From contig CALJEK010000003.1 in assembly GCA_938074445.1 (NCBI GenBank), positions 1 through 64,000 on the forward strand: a stretch of 64,000 nt of DNA. The letters are read 5' to 3'. Under the pieces are notes generated by a model. It was not told where the DNA came from and ran no database searches. It was given only the letters and a program-made list of their open reading frames with translations. This stretch comes from Candidatus Kryptoniota bacterium. Its GTDB lineage: Bacteria; Bacteroidota; Ignavibacteria; Kryptoniales; Kryptoniaceae. How positions within the stretch are numbered: the stretch's first letter is position 1; the number at the start of each line of letters is the position of its first letter. The translations under genes were made by a program, and so were the position numbers. Positions 34,708 through 44,420 of this stretch are shown one piece after another.

Positions 34708-35829
34708 TCATCCTAAATACTTCCTGAATCTAAAAACACTGAAACTAAATATAACGATTCCAAACCCAAGGAGAATTAAAATTTGAGGATATAAAACCAT
34801 TAAACCTGACCCCTTCAAAAAAATCCCCCGAAGAATAATCAAAAAATATTTCAACGGCATAAAATTCGTGATAAACCTTATAACGCTCGGCATGCTCTCA
34901 ACAGGGAAAACAAACCCAGATAGAACTATATTTGGCATAGCGAAAAAATAAGCGGTCATCAACGCCTGTTGTTGTGTCCTCGAGATAACGGATGAAAAAA
35001 TCCCAAGTCCAAGCGTTGTTAAAAGAAAAACAAAAACTGAAATAAAAAGCAAAATAACGCTTCCACGCAACGGAACGCCAAACCAAAATTTCCCAACAAG
35101 TATAATCGCAATCGCATCAAATAAACCTATCAAAATAAAAGGCAAAACTTTTCCAAGCAGCAATTCATAAGGCTTAACAGGTGTGACAAGCAAAAGCTCC
35201 ACCGTGCCCTGCTCTTTTTCCCTAACCATCGTCATAGATGTTATCACCAGCGTGACAGTTATAAGTATCATACCAATTAATCCTGGGATCATAAATGATG
35301 TGGACTTCATCTCTGGATTAAACCATATTCTTATTTCGGGATGGCACATCGGAACAAGTTTTATTCCAACGCTTGAAAGCTTACTTTCAGCAGCAGTTAT
35401 AAACTTATCCATCACAATGCTTGACATAAAACCCATAGCAATTGTTGCTGAATTGGCGTTAGTTCCATCAATTATGACTGGAAGCTCAATCTTTTCTCCC
35501 TTTATCATTTTCTTCTCAAAACCATATTTAAATATAACAACTATATTTGCATCTCCCCTTTTAAGCACATCGTCAATTTGATCTAAACTTTTCAAATAAA
35601 GAGCAACCTTAAATGTTTCCGTCGAATTCAACGCATCGACAATTCCACGAACAAGACTGCTTTTATCCTCATCATAAATTGCAATAGGCATATTTTTAAC
35701 CTCAAATGTCGCTGCATAACCAAGTATAAAAAGCTGAATAACAGGGGCTATAACTATTATCCCGATAAGAAGGCGATTTCTCCGAAGTTGCGATATTTCT
35801 TTTTTAAAGACAGTCCAAACCCTGAACAT
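34708..35829 (-). CDS. ABC-2 type efflux permease (YbhR/YbhS-like), second copy
   Basis: The protein has an N-terminal helix, a large extracytoplasmic domain with NANSATIAMG, and five C-terminal helices; TMVREKEQGTVELLLVTPVKP is the typical ABC-2 loop. The frame is open to 35934, but the ATG at 35829 overlaps the stop of the preceding permease (TGATG) and opens MFRVWTVFKKEISQL. About 373 residues. It pairs with the similar permease upstream to form a heterodimer. Confidence 0.87.
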   Translation of the reverse strand: MFRVWTVFKKEISQLRRNRLLIGIIVIAPVIQLFILGYAATFEVKNMPIAIYDEDKSSLVRGIVDALNSTETFKVALYLKSLDQIDDVLKRGDANIVVIFKYGFEKKMIKGEKIELPVIIDGTNANSATIAMGFMSSIVMDKFITAAESKLSSVGIKLVPMCHPEIRIWFNPEMKSTSFMIPGLIGMILITVTLVITSMTMVREKEQGTVELLLVTPVKPYELLLGKVLPFILIGLFDAIAIILVGKFWFGVPLRGSVILLFISVFVFLLTTLGLGIFSSVISRTQQQALMTAYFFAMPNIVLSGFVFPVESMPSVIRFITNFMPLKYFLIILRGIFLKGSGLMVLYPQILILLGFGIVIFSFSVFRFRKYLG

Positions 35830-36989
35830 CAAATTTCTCGCATTAATTTTTTCAACCTCATCGTCCCAATGCCAAACGTCCAAAACATAAAGACAAATAG
35901 AATCGATATGCTTGAAATATGCTCCCAAACCCAATTGCCCTTAAGTATGACCCCGCGAATTATTTCAAGATAATATCTCGCAGGTATAAAATATGAAATT
36001 ATCTGTAAAACAAGGGGCATATTTCTTATTGGAAAAACAAAATCAGACAAAACGAAAGTTGGAACAACAGTTGATATAAAAGCGACCGCCATAGTTGCCT
36101 GCTGCGACTTCGTGATCGTTGAGATTATTAAGCCAAGATTTAATCCGCAAATTATAAAAACAGCGGTTATAAAAAGAAGCAAAAATAAACTTCCCTTCAC
36201 TTCCAACCCGAACAAAATTCTACCCGCAAGTAAAATTAAGATTGAATCAAAAAACGCAAGAATCGCATAAGGTATCGTTTTCCCAGTTATAATGAAGAAG
36301 GGATTTAACGGGGTTGAAATTAATTTTTCAAAAGACCCAAGTTCACGCTCGCGCGAAATAGAAAGCGAGGTCATCAAAACAGTCATTATCATCATTATCA
36401 AACTCATCAAACCCGGGATAAAAAAGTTAACACTTTTAAGTTCAGGGTTAAACCACACCCTTGACCTTAAGTCAACACCCGAAATCAACTTCCCCGTTCT
36501 TTTAAAGATAAAATTGGTTATAATTTCACCCGAGAAGCTTTGAATTATCTGTTGAACGTAGCCAAGAACAACATTGGCGGTATTTGCATCACTTCCATCA
36601 ATTATAATTTGAACTTTTGCCGATTTCCCCGCTTCAATTTCATTCGAAAAATTTGTTGGAATTACCATCACAACTTTGGCTTTCCCAGAAACTAAAAGAT
36701 TATCGATCGCATTAATGTTTTCAATTTCGCCATAAAGGCTGAAGAACCCGGATGAGATAAACTTTTCAATAAGGTTTCTGCTGAGCCTGGTTCTATCAAG
36801 GTCACAAACGACAAGACTAACATTTTTTATATCCATCGTGACGCCATACCCGAAAACGATGAGAAGAAACAATGGAATAAAAACAATTATTATAATACTT
36901 CTAACATCACGGCTTAACTGTGTGAACTCCTTTGAAATGATATTAAGAAGCGCCTGAACCCTTATTTTTTGTAAGCGCGACGAAGACAT
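35829..36989 (-). CDS. ABC-2 type efflux permease (YbhR/YbhS-like), first copy
   Basis: About 386 residues with the same topology as its neighbour: helix at about 25-45, a loop with DGSDANTANVVLG, and SISRERELGSFEKLISTPLNP. Two homologous permeases after an ATPase and an adaptor reproduce the YbhGFSR arrangement for export of drugs or lipophilic compounds. The ATG at 36989 overlaps the ATPase gene by 47 bases; no later start codon precedes the first helix. Confidence 0.87.
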   Translation of the reverse strand: MSSSRLQKIRVQALLNIISKEFTQLSRDVRSIIIIVFIPLFLLIVFGYGVTMDIKNVSLVVCDLDRTRLSRNLIEKFISSGFFSLYGEIENINAIDNLLVSGKAKVVMVIPTNFSNEIEAGKSAKVQIIIDGSDANTANVVLGYVQQIIQSFSGEIITNFIFKRTGKLISGVDLRSRVWFNPELKSVNFFIPGLMSLIMMIMTVLMTSLSISRERELGSFEKLISTPLNPFFIITGKTIPYAILAFFDSILILLAGRILFGLEVKGSLFLLLFITAVFIICGLNLGLIISTITKSQQATMAVAFISTVVPTFVLSDFVFPIRNMPLVLQIISYFIPARYYLEIIRGVILKGNWVWEHISSISILFVFMFWTFGIGTMRLKKLMREI

Positions 36990-37878
36990 CTTCAATTGAA
37001 GGTTGAATTTTCTCTATTCTTTCAAACATCAAATTCTTTTTCCGCAAAAAATTTTCAATTTCAAAAATTTTCTCATCAGCGTTTTGAACGACGATATGAA
37101 TCGAGTCACCGAAAATACCGATGTCTTCAATAAAGTCAAGGGATGAAAGAATATTGTAACAAGACATTAAATCTTCTGGAACGATATTTATAACCTCACC
37201 CCGCATATACTTGCGCTTTATCTCCGTTGGGGTGTCAACAGCAAGTATCTTGCCCTGAGAAATAAATGCAACTTTGTTGCATCTCTCTGCCTCATCCATA
37301 TAATGAGTTGTCACAAGAACAGTTTTACCCTTTGCTGAAAGTTCATAAACAAGGTCCCAGAATTGTCTCCTTGAAACGGGATCAACCCCAGAGGTTGGCT
37401 CATCTAAGAAAACAATCTTTGGTTCGTGAACAATTGCGGTTGCAAATGATAACCTCTGTCTCCATCCACCAGAAAGATGCATCGCCAGAGTCTTTCTATA
37501 CCTTTGAAACGAGAGTTGCTCAATGATTTTCTCTGTTCTTTGTTTCGCGAGTTTCCTATCGTTTAGATAAATCCCCGCATAAAAACTTATATTTTCCTCA
37601 ACTGTTAAATCATCATATAACCCGAACCTCTGAGACATATACCCAATTATTTTCTTAACTTTCTCGGATTCTTCAGTTATTGAGAACCCACCAACGATGG
37701 CACTCCCCGAAGTTGGTCTAAGCAATCCACAAAGAAGCCTAACAAGCGTTGATTTGCCTGCGCCGTTTGGTCCGAGAAGACCGAAAATTTCACCATGTTC
37801 AATTTTTAAATTGACCGAGTTAACAGCTACTAAATCGCCAAATTTTTTCGTAAGTTCGAATGTTTCAACATCAAACAT
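36943..37878 (-). CDS. ABC transporter ATP-binding protein
   Basis: The 311-residue ATPase has Walker A GPNGAGKST, a Q-loop (YMSQRFGLYDDLTV), signature HLSGGWRQRL (LSGG), Walker B VFLDEPTSGVD and the switch H in VTTHYMDEAE. It has the extra C-terminal domain of CcmA/NatA-type ATPases. Energises the two downstream permeases; seven bases separate it from the adaptor gene. Confidence 0.95.
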   Translation of the reverse strand: MFDVETFELTKKFGDLVAVNSVNLKIEHGEIFGLLGPNGAGKSTLVRLLCGLLRPTSGSAIVGGFSITEESEKVKKIIGYMSQRFGLYDDLTVEENISFYAGIYLNDRKLAKQRTEKIIEQLSFQRYRKTLAMHLSGGWRQRLSFATAIVHEPKIVFLDEPTSGVDPVSRRQFWDLVYELSAKGKTVLVTTHYMDEAERCNKVAFISQGKILAVDTPTEIKRKYMRGEVINIVPEDLMSCYNILSSLDFIEDIGIFGDSIHIVVQNADEKIFEIENFLRKKNLMFERIEKIQPSIEDVFVALTKNKGSGAS

Positions 37879-37884
37879 CTTTCA

Positions 37885-38847
37885 TCACTTCAATTTAATT
37901 ATTTCAACATCTGCAGGCATTCCCGGCTTAAAAATCCCATTTTCATTTTTAACTTTGATCCTCACTGCATAAACAAGTTTTACTCTCTCATCTTTTGTTT
38001 GTACACTTTTGGGTGTAAACTCAGCCTTTGGCGAAATAAAAATCACCCTCCCTTTAAAGACTTTATCAGGATAGGAATCAATTTTAACATTTACGGAATC
38101 GCCAACCTTTATGTATCCGAGTTCTTTTTCAGGCACGTAAATTCTTATATAAACTTCATCAAGGTTTGCAATTTTTGCAATTGGTGATCCAATGGAGACA
38201 AATTCGCCAACATCGACGAACTTTTCAAGGACAAAGCCTGAAATTGGAGATACAATTTTTGACTTTTTCAACTGGACCTCAACACTTTTAATATAGGCAA
38301 GGGCTCGATTATAATTTGCAAGGGCAGCTTGTATCTCTTCTTTTCTTGCTCCTTTTTTCAAAATTTCAAGTTTCTTTCTCGCTTCTTCATATTGAGTTTT
38401 GCTCACCTCATAAAGCGCTTTAGCGTTATCAAACTGTTCTTGTGTCGCTATCCCCTCATCATATAAAGTTTTAATTCGTTCAAACTGCTTTTCCACATTC
38501 TCGAAATTAACCTTTGCGCGATTTACAACTTCCTCCATCGCCTCGATTTCTTCACTTCTTGCACCCTTTAAAAGAAGCTGATATTGCAAATAAAGCATCT
38601 CCGCTTGCGATTTCCCCTCCAAATATTTGGGGTAAATTAATTCAGTATCAACCTGACAAAGCACAAAACCACTGTCAACTTTATCGCCCTCGTCAAAATT
38701 GACCCAAACAATTTTTCCCGCTACTTCAGAACTTACTATTACCTCCCTTGATTCAACAACCCCGCTGGTCTCAAAAGTGTTTGAGCTTTTATTGCTTAAG
38801 CAGGAAACAAGTAGAATTGCCAAGATAAAAATAAAGTGCTTTCTCAT
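37885..38847 (-). CDS. HlyD-family periplasmic adaptor lipoprotein (YbhG-like)
   Basis: The 320-residue lipoprotein has a lipobox LVSC with Cys16, a split lipoyl domain (VAGKIVWVNFDEGDKVDSG; SPISGFVLEKFVDVGEF), a long coiled-coil hairpin (about residues 75-185, with the LLKGARSEEIEAME and KKGARKEEIQAA repeats) and a beta-barrel. It should connect the ABC exporter to an outer-membrane TolC-type channel, which is not encoded here. Confidence 0.92.
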   Translation of the reverse strand: MRKHFIFILAILLVSCLSNKSSNTFETSGVVESREVIVSSEVAGKIVWVNFDEGDKVDSGFVLCQVDTELIYPKYLEGKSQAEMLYLQYQLLLKGARSEEIEAMEEVVNRAKVNFENVEKQFERIKTLYDEGIATQEQFDNAKALYEVSKTQYEEARKKLEILKKGARKEEIQAALANYNRALAYIKSVEVQLKKSKIVSPISGFVLEKFVDVGEFVSIGSPIAKIANLDEVYIRIYVPEKELGYIKVGDSVNVKIDSYPDKVFKGRVIFISPKAEFTPKSVQTKDERVKLVYAVRIKVKNENGIFKPGMPADVEIIKLK

Positions 38848-38866
38848 CGCAATGTTAAATTTCTGG

Positions 38867-39757
38867 CTAAAAATAAAGATAGTAAAATTTCAATTTAGGT
38901 TTAATTCTTAAAGTCGGCGCTGGGAGGTGAATATAATTCAGCGTGTGAATGATCCGGTTCAAAATGTCAATCTTTGTGTCAACCTTTAAAAGGTTGTAAT
39001 CAATAGCAATGAAAATCTCCGTATATCCGCTACCTCTATAATTTATATTTCGCGCAGCGTATCCAAAAGCAAGATTTAAAAAATCAGGGATGAATCTTTC
39101 AACTTGTTCAGGAAGTAATTTTTGAAATTCAAAACTCATCCAGAAGGTCATACCATCGTAATCGGTGTGAAATTGCTTTTTATAAAGTGCGTCCTTCAAA
39201 CTTCCAACCCGCAAATAATCAAGCCAAGTATAACCGGATGGGGTATAGCTAAATTTGAGAGTTATCGTTTGAAGCCCGGGAAAATATTCCTGTGCCACAG
39301 GGAAAAAAGCCCCAGCTAAATCGGAAACAACATCGCTCGGGCTGAAACCCCATTGTGTTGTAAACCCATCTGTAAGCTCAACAACCCCAACTTCATAAAG
39401 TATACTTATTCCAGCGCCGAGAAAGGACGCTGCCTTCCCATCGAAACCAACCCACTTAAAGATGCTTTTATATACATCTGAAAGAACATAAGAAACATAC
39501 AGATGCCCAGCTTTATCTGCTTTTAAAACATCATTCCAATCATCACGCCAGATAAATCTTTTAACTTTTGTCGGTTTCCACCAAACTCGATTAAAATAAT
39601 CGTAGGTCAAAATCCCAAACCCAACGGTTCCAGCTGCAACTACACCAAGCCTTAACTTATCTATTTGACTTTTCTTCACAACAACAGTTGATGAATCCTT
39701 GAAACTACCATTCCCTATGTTCACCAAAAATATAAACAAAAACAAAAATTTTAACAT
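38867..39757 (-). CDS. DUF2279 family predicted periplasmic protein
   Basis: The 296-residue protein has a signal sequence, then DKAGHLYVSYVLSD, ELTDGFTTQWGFSPSDVVSDLAGA and a C-terminal stretch of beta character. These match DUF2279, whose members often lie in the envelope and have no assigned activity. The gene is 19 bases upstream of the adaptor gene and 20 bases downstream of the Yip1 gene, so probably the same transcript. Function unknown. Confidence 0.78.
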   Translation of the reverse strand: MLKFLFLFIFLVNIGNGSFKDSSTVVVKKSQIDKLRLGVVAAGTVGFGILTYDYFNRVWWKPTKVKRFIWRDDWNDVLKADKAGHLYVSYVLSDVYKSIFKWVGFDGKAASFLGAGISILYEVGVVELTDGFTTQWGFSPSDVVSDLAGAFFPVAQEYFPGLQTITLKFSYTPSGYTWLDYLRVGSLKDALYKKQFHTDYDGMTFWMSFEFQKLLPEQVERFIPDFLNLAFGYAARNINYRGSGYTEIFIAIDYNLLKVDTKIDILNRIIHTLNYIHLPAPTLRIKPKLKFYYLYF

Positions 39758-39777
39758 CGATCCCCCAACATGTTAAA

Positions 39778-40536
39778 TTAGCCACCTAAAAAAGGAACAA
39801 ATAAACTTAACACAACCCAAACAGCCCAAGCTCCAAATACAACTGCAAAAGCCGAGATATATTCTTTATTAAAAGCTTTCGCCATTCCAACTGCGAAAAC
39901 AGCAAGTTGCCAAAGTGTAAAAACTTCAAACTTTGATGCAAGGATATATGTTTTCTCAGTTGAAACTTCCATAAAAATTGCGGGACTTGCGCTTGCAAAA
40001 AATGAACCAGTTAAAAAAGCAAGGATCGTTGAAACTATAACCCCAACTGAACCAATCAAGCTCGAAAGCGAATAAATTGAAAAAATAGTCATAAAGTCGA
40101 CATCACCCTTTAAGAATAATTTTCCAAGCAAAAAATAAACAAGCGTCACAATTAAAAATATAACCGGGATGCCAATCAAAACTCCAACCACGCTAAAAAT
40201 TTTTTGTACCTCCCCGAACGTTTCTATCCTTTCTTTTGCTATTTCAGCTTGCTCTTCGGTCATCTTTCCCTCTTCAACGAGCTTGTCTATCCTTTGCTCT
40301 TGGAAAGCAACTAATGAATCTCTTATCTGTTCATTGTTAAACTTTAAAAAATTCGATAGGATGGCAAGCACAATTAATATAACAATTGGGACGATCCAAT
40401 CGATTGTTTTTGGTTTTGATTTGACAAGGTTTTCGAAAACTTCGGCAGGCGCTGTAAAAACACCCGTTAATTTGTCAATAAGAGGCATTGGTTTAACTTC
40501 TTCAACAAAACTTGGCTCTTGAAAATTTTCTGTCAT
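39778..40536 (-). CDS. Yip1-domain membrane protein
   Basis: The 252-residue protein has an N-terminal soluble segment with KLTGVFTAPAEVFENLVK, typical of bacterial YIP1 proteins, an acidic insertion (KLVEEGKMTEEQAEIAKERIE) and five hydrophobic segments. Bacterial Yip1 proteins have no established function. It is 10 bases downstream of moxR. Confidence 0.75.
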   Translation of the reverse strand: MTENFQEPSFVEEVKPMPLIDKLTGVFTAPAEVFENLVKSKPKTIDWIVPIVILIVLAILSNFLKFNNEQIRDSLVAFQEQRIDKLVEEGKMTEEQAEIAKERIETFGEVQKIFSVVGVLIGIPVIFLIVTLVYFLLGKLFLKGDVDFMTIFSIYSLSSLIGSVGVIVSTILAFLTGSFFASASPAIFMEVSTEKTYILASKFEVFTLWQLAVFAVGMAKAFNKEYISAFAVVFGAWAVWVVLSLFVPFLGG

Positions 40537-40546
40537 GGCTTTAGTT

Positions 40547-41536
40547 CTAAATTATTTTTAAAAGATTTTTTATTATTTCAGCGCTTGAGACGCCATCGGC
40601 TTCAGCATTAAAGTTCGTGACAAGGCGGTGCCTCAAAACCGGCAACGCTACAGCTCTGACATCATCAATTGTTGGGGTAAATCTACCATCAAGCACAGCT
40701 CGCGCCTTCGCTCCAAGTATTAGATATTGGGAAGCTCTTGGACCCGCACCCCAACTTATCCATCGCTTGATGAAATCAGGTGCCTCATTCAAACTTGGTC
40801 TGGTCAAAGTTACGAGATTAACCGCATACTCAATTACATTATCGGCAACCGGAACCTTTCTCACGATTTCCTGAAGTTTTAGAATTTCATCCTTGCTTAA
40901 AACTTTCTCAACATTGGGTTGATATAAACTTGTCGTTTTACGCACAATTTCAATCTCCTCATCAAAGCTTGGATAATCTATCCAAATGTTGAACATAAAT
41001 CTATCAAGTTGTGCCTCAGGCAGAGGATATGTCCCCTCCATCTCAATCGGATTTTGCGTCGCAAGGACGAAAAAAGGTTGTTCAAGCTCATATGTTTGCC
41101 CACCAGCCGTCACACGATATTCTTGCATCGCCTCAAGAAGAGCGGATTGCGTCTTTGGGGGAGTTCGATTTATTTCATCAGCGAGAATTATATTTGCAAA
41201 AATTGGACCCTTGACGAATTTAAAAAATTTCTCACCTGTACTTATGTTTTCCTCAATTATTTCCGTGCCAGTTATATCGCTTGGCATAAGGTCGGGGGTG
41301 AATTGAATTCTGCTAAATTTCAAATCGAGAACCTGCGCAAGCGTTTTTATCAATAATGTCTTCGCAAGTCCCGGAACACCAACAAGAAGACAATGCCCAC
41401 GAGCAAACAAAGCAATCAGCAATTCTTCTATTATCTTGTCCTGACCTACAATTACCTTTGAGATTTCGTTTCTAATTTTTTTATATGCCTCGTTTAGCTC
41501 TTGGACGAGCTCAACATCACTTTTCTCTTTATACAC
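40547..41536 (-). CDS. MoxR-family AAA+ ATPase
   Basis: The 329-residue ATPase has Walker A VGVPGLAKT, FTPDLMPSDITGTEI, Walker B ILADEINRTPPKTQSALLEAMQE and sensor motif LATQNPIEMEGTYPLPEAQLDRF. MoxR proteins act as chaperones that mature enzyme complexes, usually with a DUF58 and VWA-domain partner; neither is adjacent here. It starts at GTG. Confidence 0.95.
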   Translation of the reverse strand: MYKEKSDVELVQELNEAYKKIRNEISKVIVGQDKIIEELLIALFARGHCLLVGVPGLAKTLLIKTLAQVLDLKFSRIQFTPDLMPSDITGTEIIEENISTGEKFFKFVKGPIFANIILADEINRTPPKTQSALLEAMQEYRVTAGGQTYELEQPFFVLATQNPIEMEGTYPLPEAQLDRFMFNIWIDYPSFDEEIEIVRKTTSLYQPNVEKVLSKDEILKLQEIVRKVPVADNVIEYAVNLVTLTRPSLNEAPDFIKRWISWGAGPRASQYLILGAKARAVLDGRFTPTIDDVRAVALPVLRHRLVTNFNAEADGVSSAEIIKNLLKII

Positions 41537-41601
41537 TTTCGCAAAAAATTAAGTTTTAAAATTGTTAATTTAACTTCGACTACGCAAGTTCAAAATCTGA
41601 T

Positions 41602-43035
41602 TTACTCGCTTAGTCTATTTCCATCAGCGTCATAAACAACGACTGGACCGAACTTCTCGAGAACCGGCTTTATTTGCTTCGAATTTCCCGAGACAACAAT
41701 TAGAAGTTTATCCGAATGCAAATATTTCTTCGCCGTCTCCTGGATATCTTTCGGGGTTATCTTTTTAACTTCCTCTCTAAACCTATCGTAAAAGTCTTTT
41801 GGCAAGCCATAAATTTCAATCGTCATAATTCTTGAGGCAACTTGAGCAGGCGTTTCGATTTGTAACGGGAAAGAACCGACAATATAATCTTTCGCCATCT
41901 TCAGCTCATCTTCGGGAACAGGCTCATCCACTATTCTTTTCAGCTCCTTCAAAACCTCGACAATCGCCGAATCTGTAACCTCATTCCTAACATCCGCTGA
42001 AACGACAAAGGGACCAGGATATAACCTTGCATCAAATGAGCTTGAAGCCCCGTAGGTGTATCCGTGTGTTTCCCTCAAATTCATATTTATTCTTGAATTG
42101 AAATAACCACCAAGCAATGTGTTAAGAGTGTAAACTTTCACGTAATCTTTATTTTTTCTGTCGATCCCAAGATGTCCTATTCTTATCGCTGATTGAACTG
42201 CGCCGGGCTTATCAACGATGACAACCCTTGTTTGAGATATATTGCTAACCGCTGGGAATTTCTTATGTGGATTTGGACCTTTTTTCCATCCATTAAAATA
42301 TTTTTCAACAAGTGGCACAGCTTCACTTGGCGTGATATCACCAGCAAAAATTACAAAAGAATTATTCGGGATAAAATGTGTTTTGTAGAACTTTAGAATA
42401 TCATCTCTTTTTATCTTTTGAATTGATTCCTCATTCCCTCCGCTTTCATTGCCGTAAGGATGTCCAGCGAAAAGTTCCTTCGAAAACCTCACACCAGCAA
42501 GATAACCTGCTTCGGCTTTTGCCTGTTTGATCGATGCGAGTCGCTGCGTTCTAAGCCTTTCAAGCTCCTCATCGGGAAAAGTTGGATTTAAAACTACATC
42601 TTGAAGGATGTCCATCCCAACACCAAGATATTTCTTCAAAACAAGAACACTCACATTTGTAGCATCCCACGAAGCAGTTGCACTTAATGAACCGCCAACG
42701 AAATCAATTTCTTCGGCAATTTGCGTTGCGGTCCTTGTCTTTGTTCCCTTAGTTAAAAGTTCAGCTGTCATACTTGCAAGCCCTGGAAGGTTTTCATCAT
42801 AGGTCGAGCCACTTTTCACAACAAAGCTAATATAAACAATTGGCTGTTCATGGTTTTCAACAACGATAACCTTTAAACCATTTGGAAGAGTTTTCTCAAA
42901 ATATGAAGGGAATTTAACCTTACTTTCTGGACCTGGTTTCGGCGGTTTCGTTCTATCAACCTTTTCCTGCGAGTTTGAAACTGACGTGGATAAGAGGAAT
43001 ATCACCATACAAAATGCCCAAAATTTTTTAAACAT
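41602..43035 (-). CDS. M16 peptidase family protein without zinc motif
   Basis: About 477 residues with a signal peptide and two M16 repeats. Where active M16 peptidases have HxxEH, this protein reads GLASMTAELLTKGT, so it cannot bind zinc. It matches the inactive partner of two-subunit M16B peptidases (as in beta-MPP/alpha-MPP pairs), and the two preceding genes encode active copies. The start is the ATG at 43035 after GGAGG; an earlier in-frame start at 43065 would add ten residues without a signal peptide. Confidence 0.87.
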   Translation of the reverse strand: MFKKFWAFCMVIFLLSTSVSNSQEKVDRTKPPKPGPESKVKFPSYFEKTLPNGLKVIVVENHEQPIVYISFVVKSGSTYDENLPGLASMTAELLTKGTKTRTATQIAEEIDFVGGSLSATASWDATNVSVLVLKKYLGVGMDILQDVVLNPTFPDEELERLRTQRLASIKQAKAEAGYLAGVRFSKELFAGHPYGNESGGNEESIQKIKRDDILKFYKTHFIPNNSFVIFAGDITPSEAVPLVEKYFNGWKKGPNPHKKFPAVSNISQTRVVIVDKPGAVQSAIRIGHLGIDRKNKDYVKVYTLNTLLGGYFNSRINMNLRETHGYTYGASSSFDARLYPGPFVVSADVRNEVTDSAIVEVLKELKRIVDEPVPEDELKMAKDYIVGSFPLQIETPAQVASRIMTIEIYGLPKDFYDRFREEVKKITPKDIQETAKKYLHSDKLLIVVSGNSKQIKPVLEKFGPVVVYDADGNRLSE

Positions 43036-43067
43036 ACTTTTTCCTCCAAAAATTTTGTTATTCAAAT

Positions 43068-44405
43068 TTAATTTGTTTTCGGGAGATAATGCAAAATTAC
43101 ACGCTTAGTCGGATCTAAATACTTCACTGCAACCCTTTTTATATCGTCAACGGTCACCTTCCTGTATCTTTCTATCTCACTGTTAACTAACTCTGGCTTT
43201 TTATAGAACGTATAGTAATGCGCCAGAAGATCTGCTTTACCTTGAACTGTCTGCCTCGCAGCTACAAGTGCAGATTCGATTTTATTCTTCGCCTTCTCAA
43301 GTTCCTTCTCTTCAACTCCATAATTTTTTACCTTTTCAATTTCCTCATCAATAACTTTCTCAAGCGTATCAGAACTAAATCCAGGATTTGAAATTGCATA
43401 AATTAAAAATAATCCTGGATGTTCCCTCGCATCAGCGTAAGTCTCAACCTCATTTGCTATCTTATCTTTGTAAACCAGACGCTGATATAGCCTTGAACTC
43501 TCACCGACAGAAAGTATATTTGAAAGCAAAGTAAGGGCATATGTATCCTCGTTCCCTTCCTCGGGAATTCTATAACTCATAAAAACAGCGGGCAACGGGG
43601 CGTTAACATCTTCAACTATTTCTCTAACCTCACCATCGTTTAATTCATCATCGGCGGGCGGACGCGGAATATTGTCCGGACCCCTTGGGATTTCAGAAAA
43701 ATACTTTATAACAAGTTCCTTTGTCTTTTCCACATCTATATCACCAGCTATCACAAGAACAGCATTATTGGGCACATAAAATGTTTCGTAAAACTCCCTA
43801 ACATCGTCCATTGACGCCTTATCAAGGTGCTCTTGATAACCAATAACTGGCCAACGATATGGATGTTTTTTAAAACTTTTTTCAGAAATTTTTATCCATG
43901 CCGAACCATAAGGTCTATTTTCATACCGCCATCTTCTCTCTTCCTTTACAACTTCTCTTTGCCTGATTAAGCTTATCTCTTGAACTGAAAAACCAAGCAT
44001 TCTATCCGATTCAAGCCATAGAGCAAGTTCAAGATAATTTGACGGAAGAACCTCATAATAATTTGTCTTATCCTCGGTCGTATAAGCGTTGTCATAACCG
44101 CCAGCTTGAGTTATATATTTGTCGAATTCGCCTCGCTTGACATTTTTCGAACCGTCAAACATCAAATGCTCAAAAAGGTGAGCAAAACCCGTTTTATCAG
44201 GTTTCTCATTCTTTGAACCAACATGATAACATATATTTACAGCAACGATTGGGGTTGACCGATCCTCGTGAAGTATCACATGAAGCCCGTTCTCAAGCGT
44301 AAATTCAACAAAATCAATCTTCCCTTCACTTTGAGGATAAATCTCAACTGGCTTGAAAAGAGCATTTGCCATAACCAACAAGAGGGTTAGTTTTAAAATT
44401 TTCAT
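43068..44405 (-). CDS. M16 family zinc metallopeptidase (second copy)
   Basis: The 445-residue secreted peptidase has the inverted zinc motif HLFEHLMFDGS and the downstream glutamate in the TNYYEV...E region, as in pitrilysin/PqqL enzymes. Signal peptide MKILKLTLLLVMANA. A TTG at 44417 extends the frame by four codons, but the ATG is a better start. Closely similar to the next gene upstream, suggesting tandem duplication. Confidence 0.91.
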   Translation of the reverse strand: MKILKLTLLLVMANALFKPVEIYPQSEGKIDFVEFTLENGLHVILHEDRSTPIVAVNICYHVGSKNEKPDKTGFAHLFEHLMFDGSKNVKRGEFDKYITQAGGYDNAYTTEDKTNYYEVLPSNYLELALWLESDRMLGFSVQEISLIRQREVVKEERRWRYENRPYGSAWIKISEKSFKKHPYRWPVIGYQEHLDKASMDDVREFYETFYVPNNAVLVIAGDIDVEKTKELVIKYFSEIPRGPDNIPRPPADDELNDGEVREIVEDVNAPLPAVFMSYRIPEEGNEDTYALTLLSNILSVGESSRLYQRLVYKDKIANEVETYADAREHPGLFLIYAISNPGFSSDTLEKVIDEEIEKVKNYGVEEKELEKAKNKIESALVAARQTVQGKADLLAHYYTFYKKPELVNSEIERYRKVTVDDIKRVAVKYLDPTKRVILHYLPKTN

Positions 44406-44420
44406 CTGCCAAAACAAATT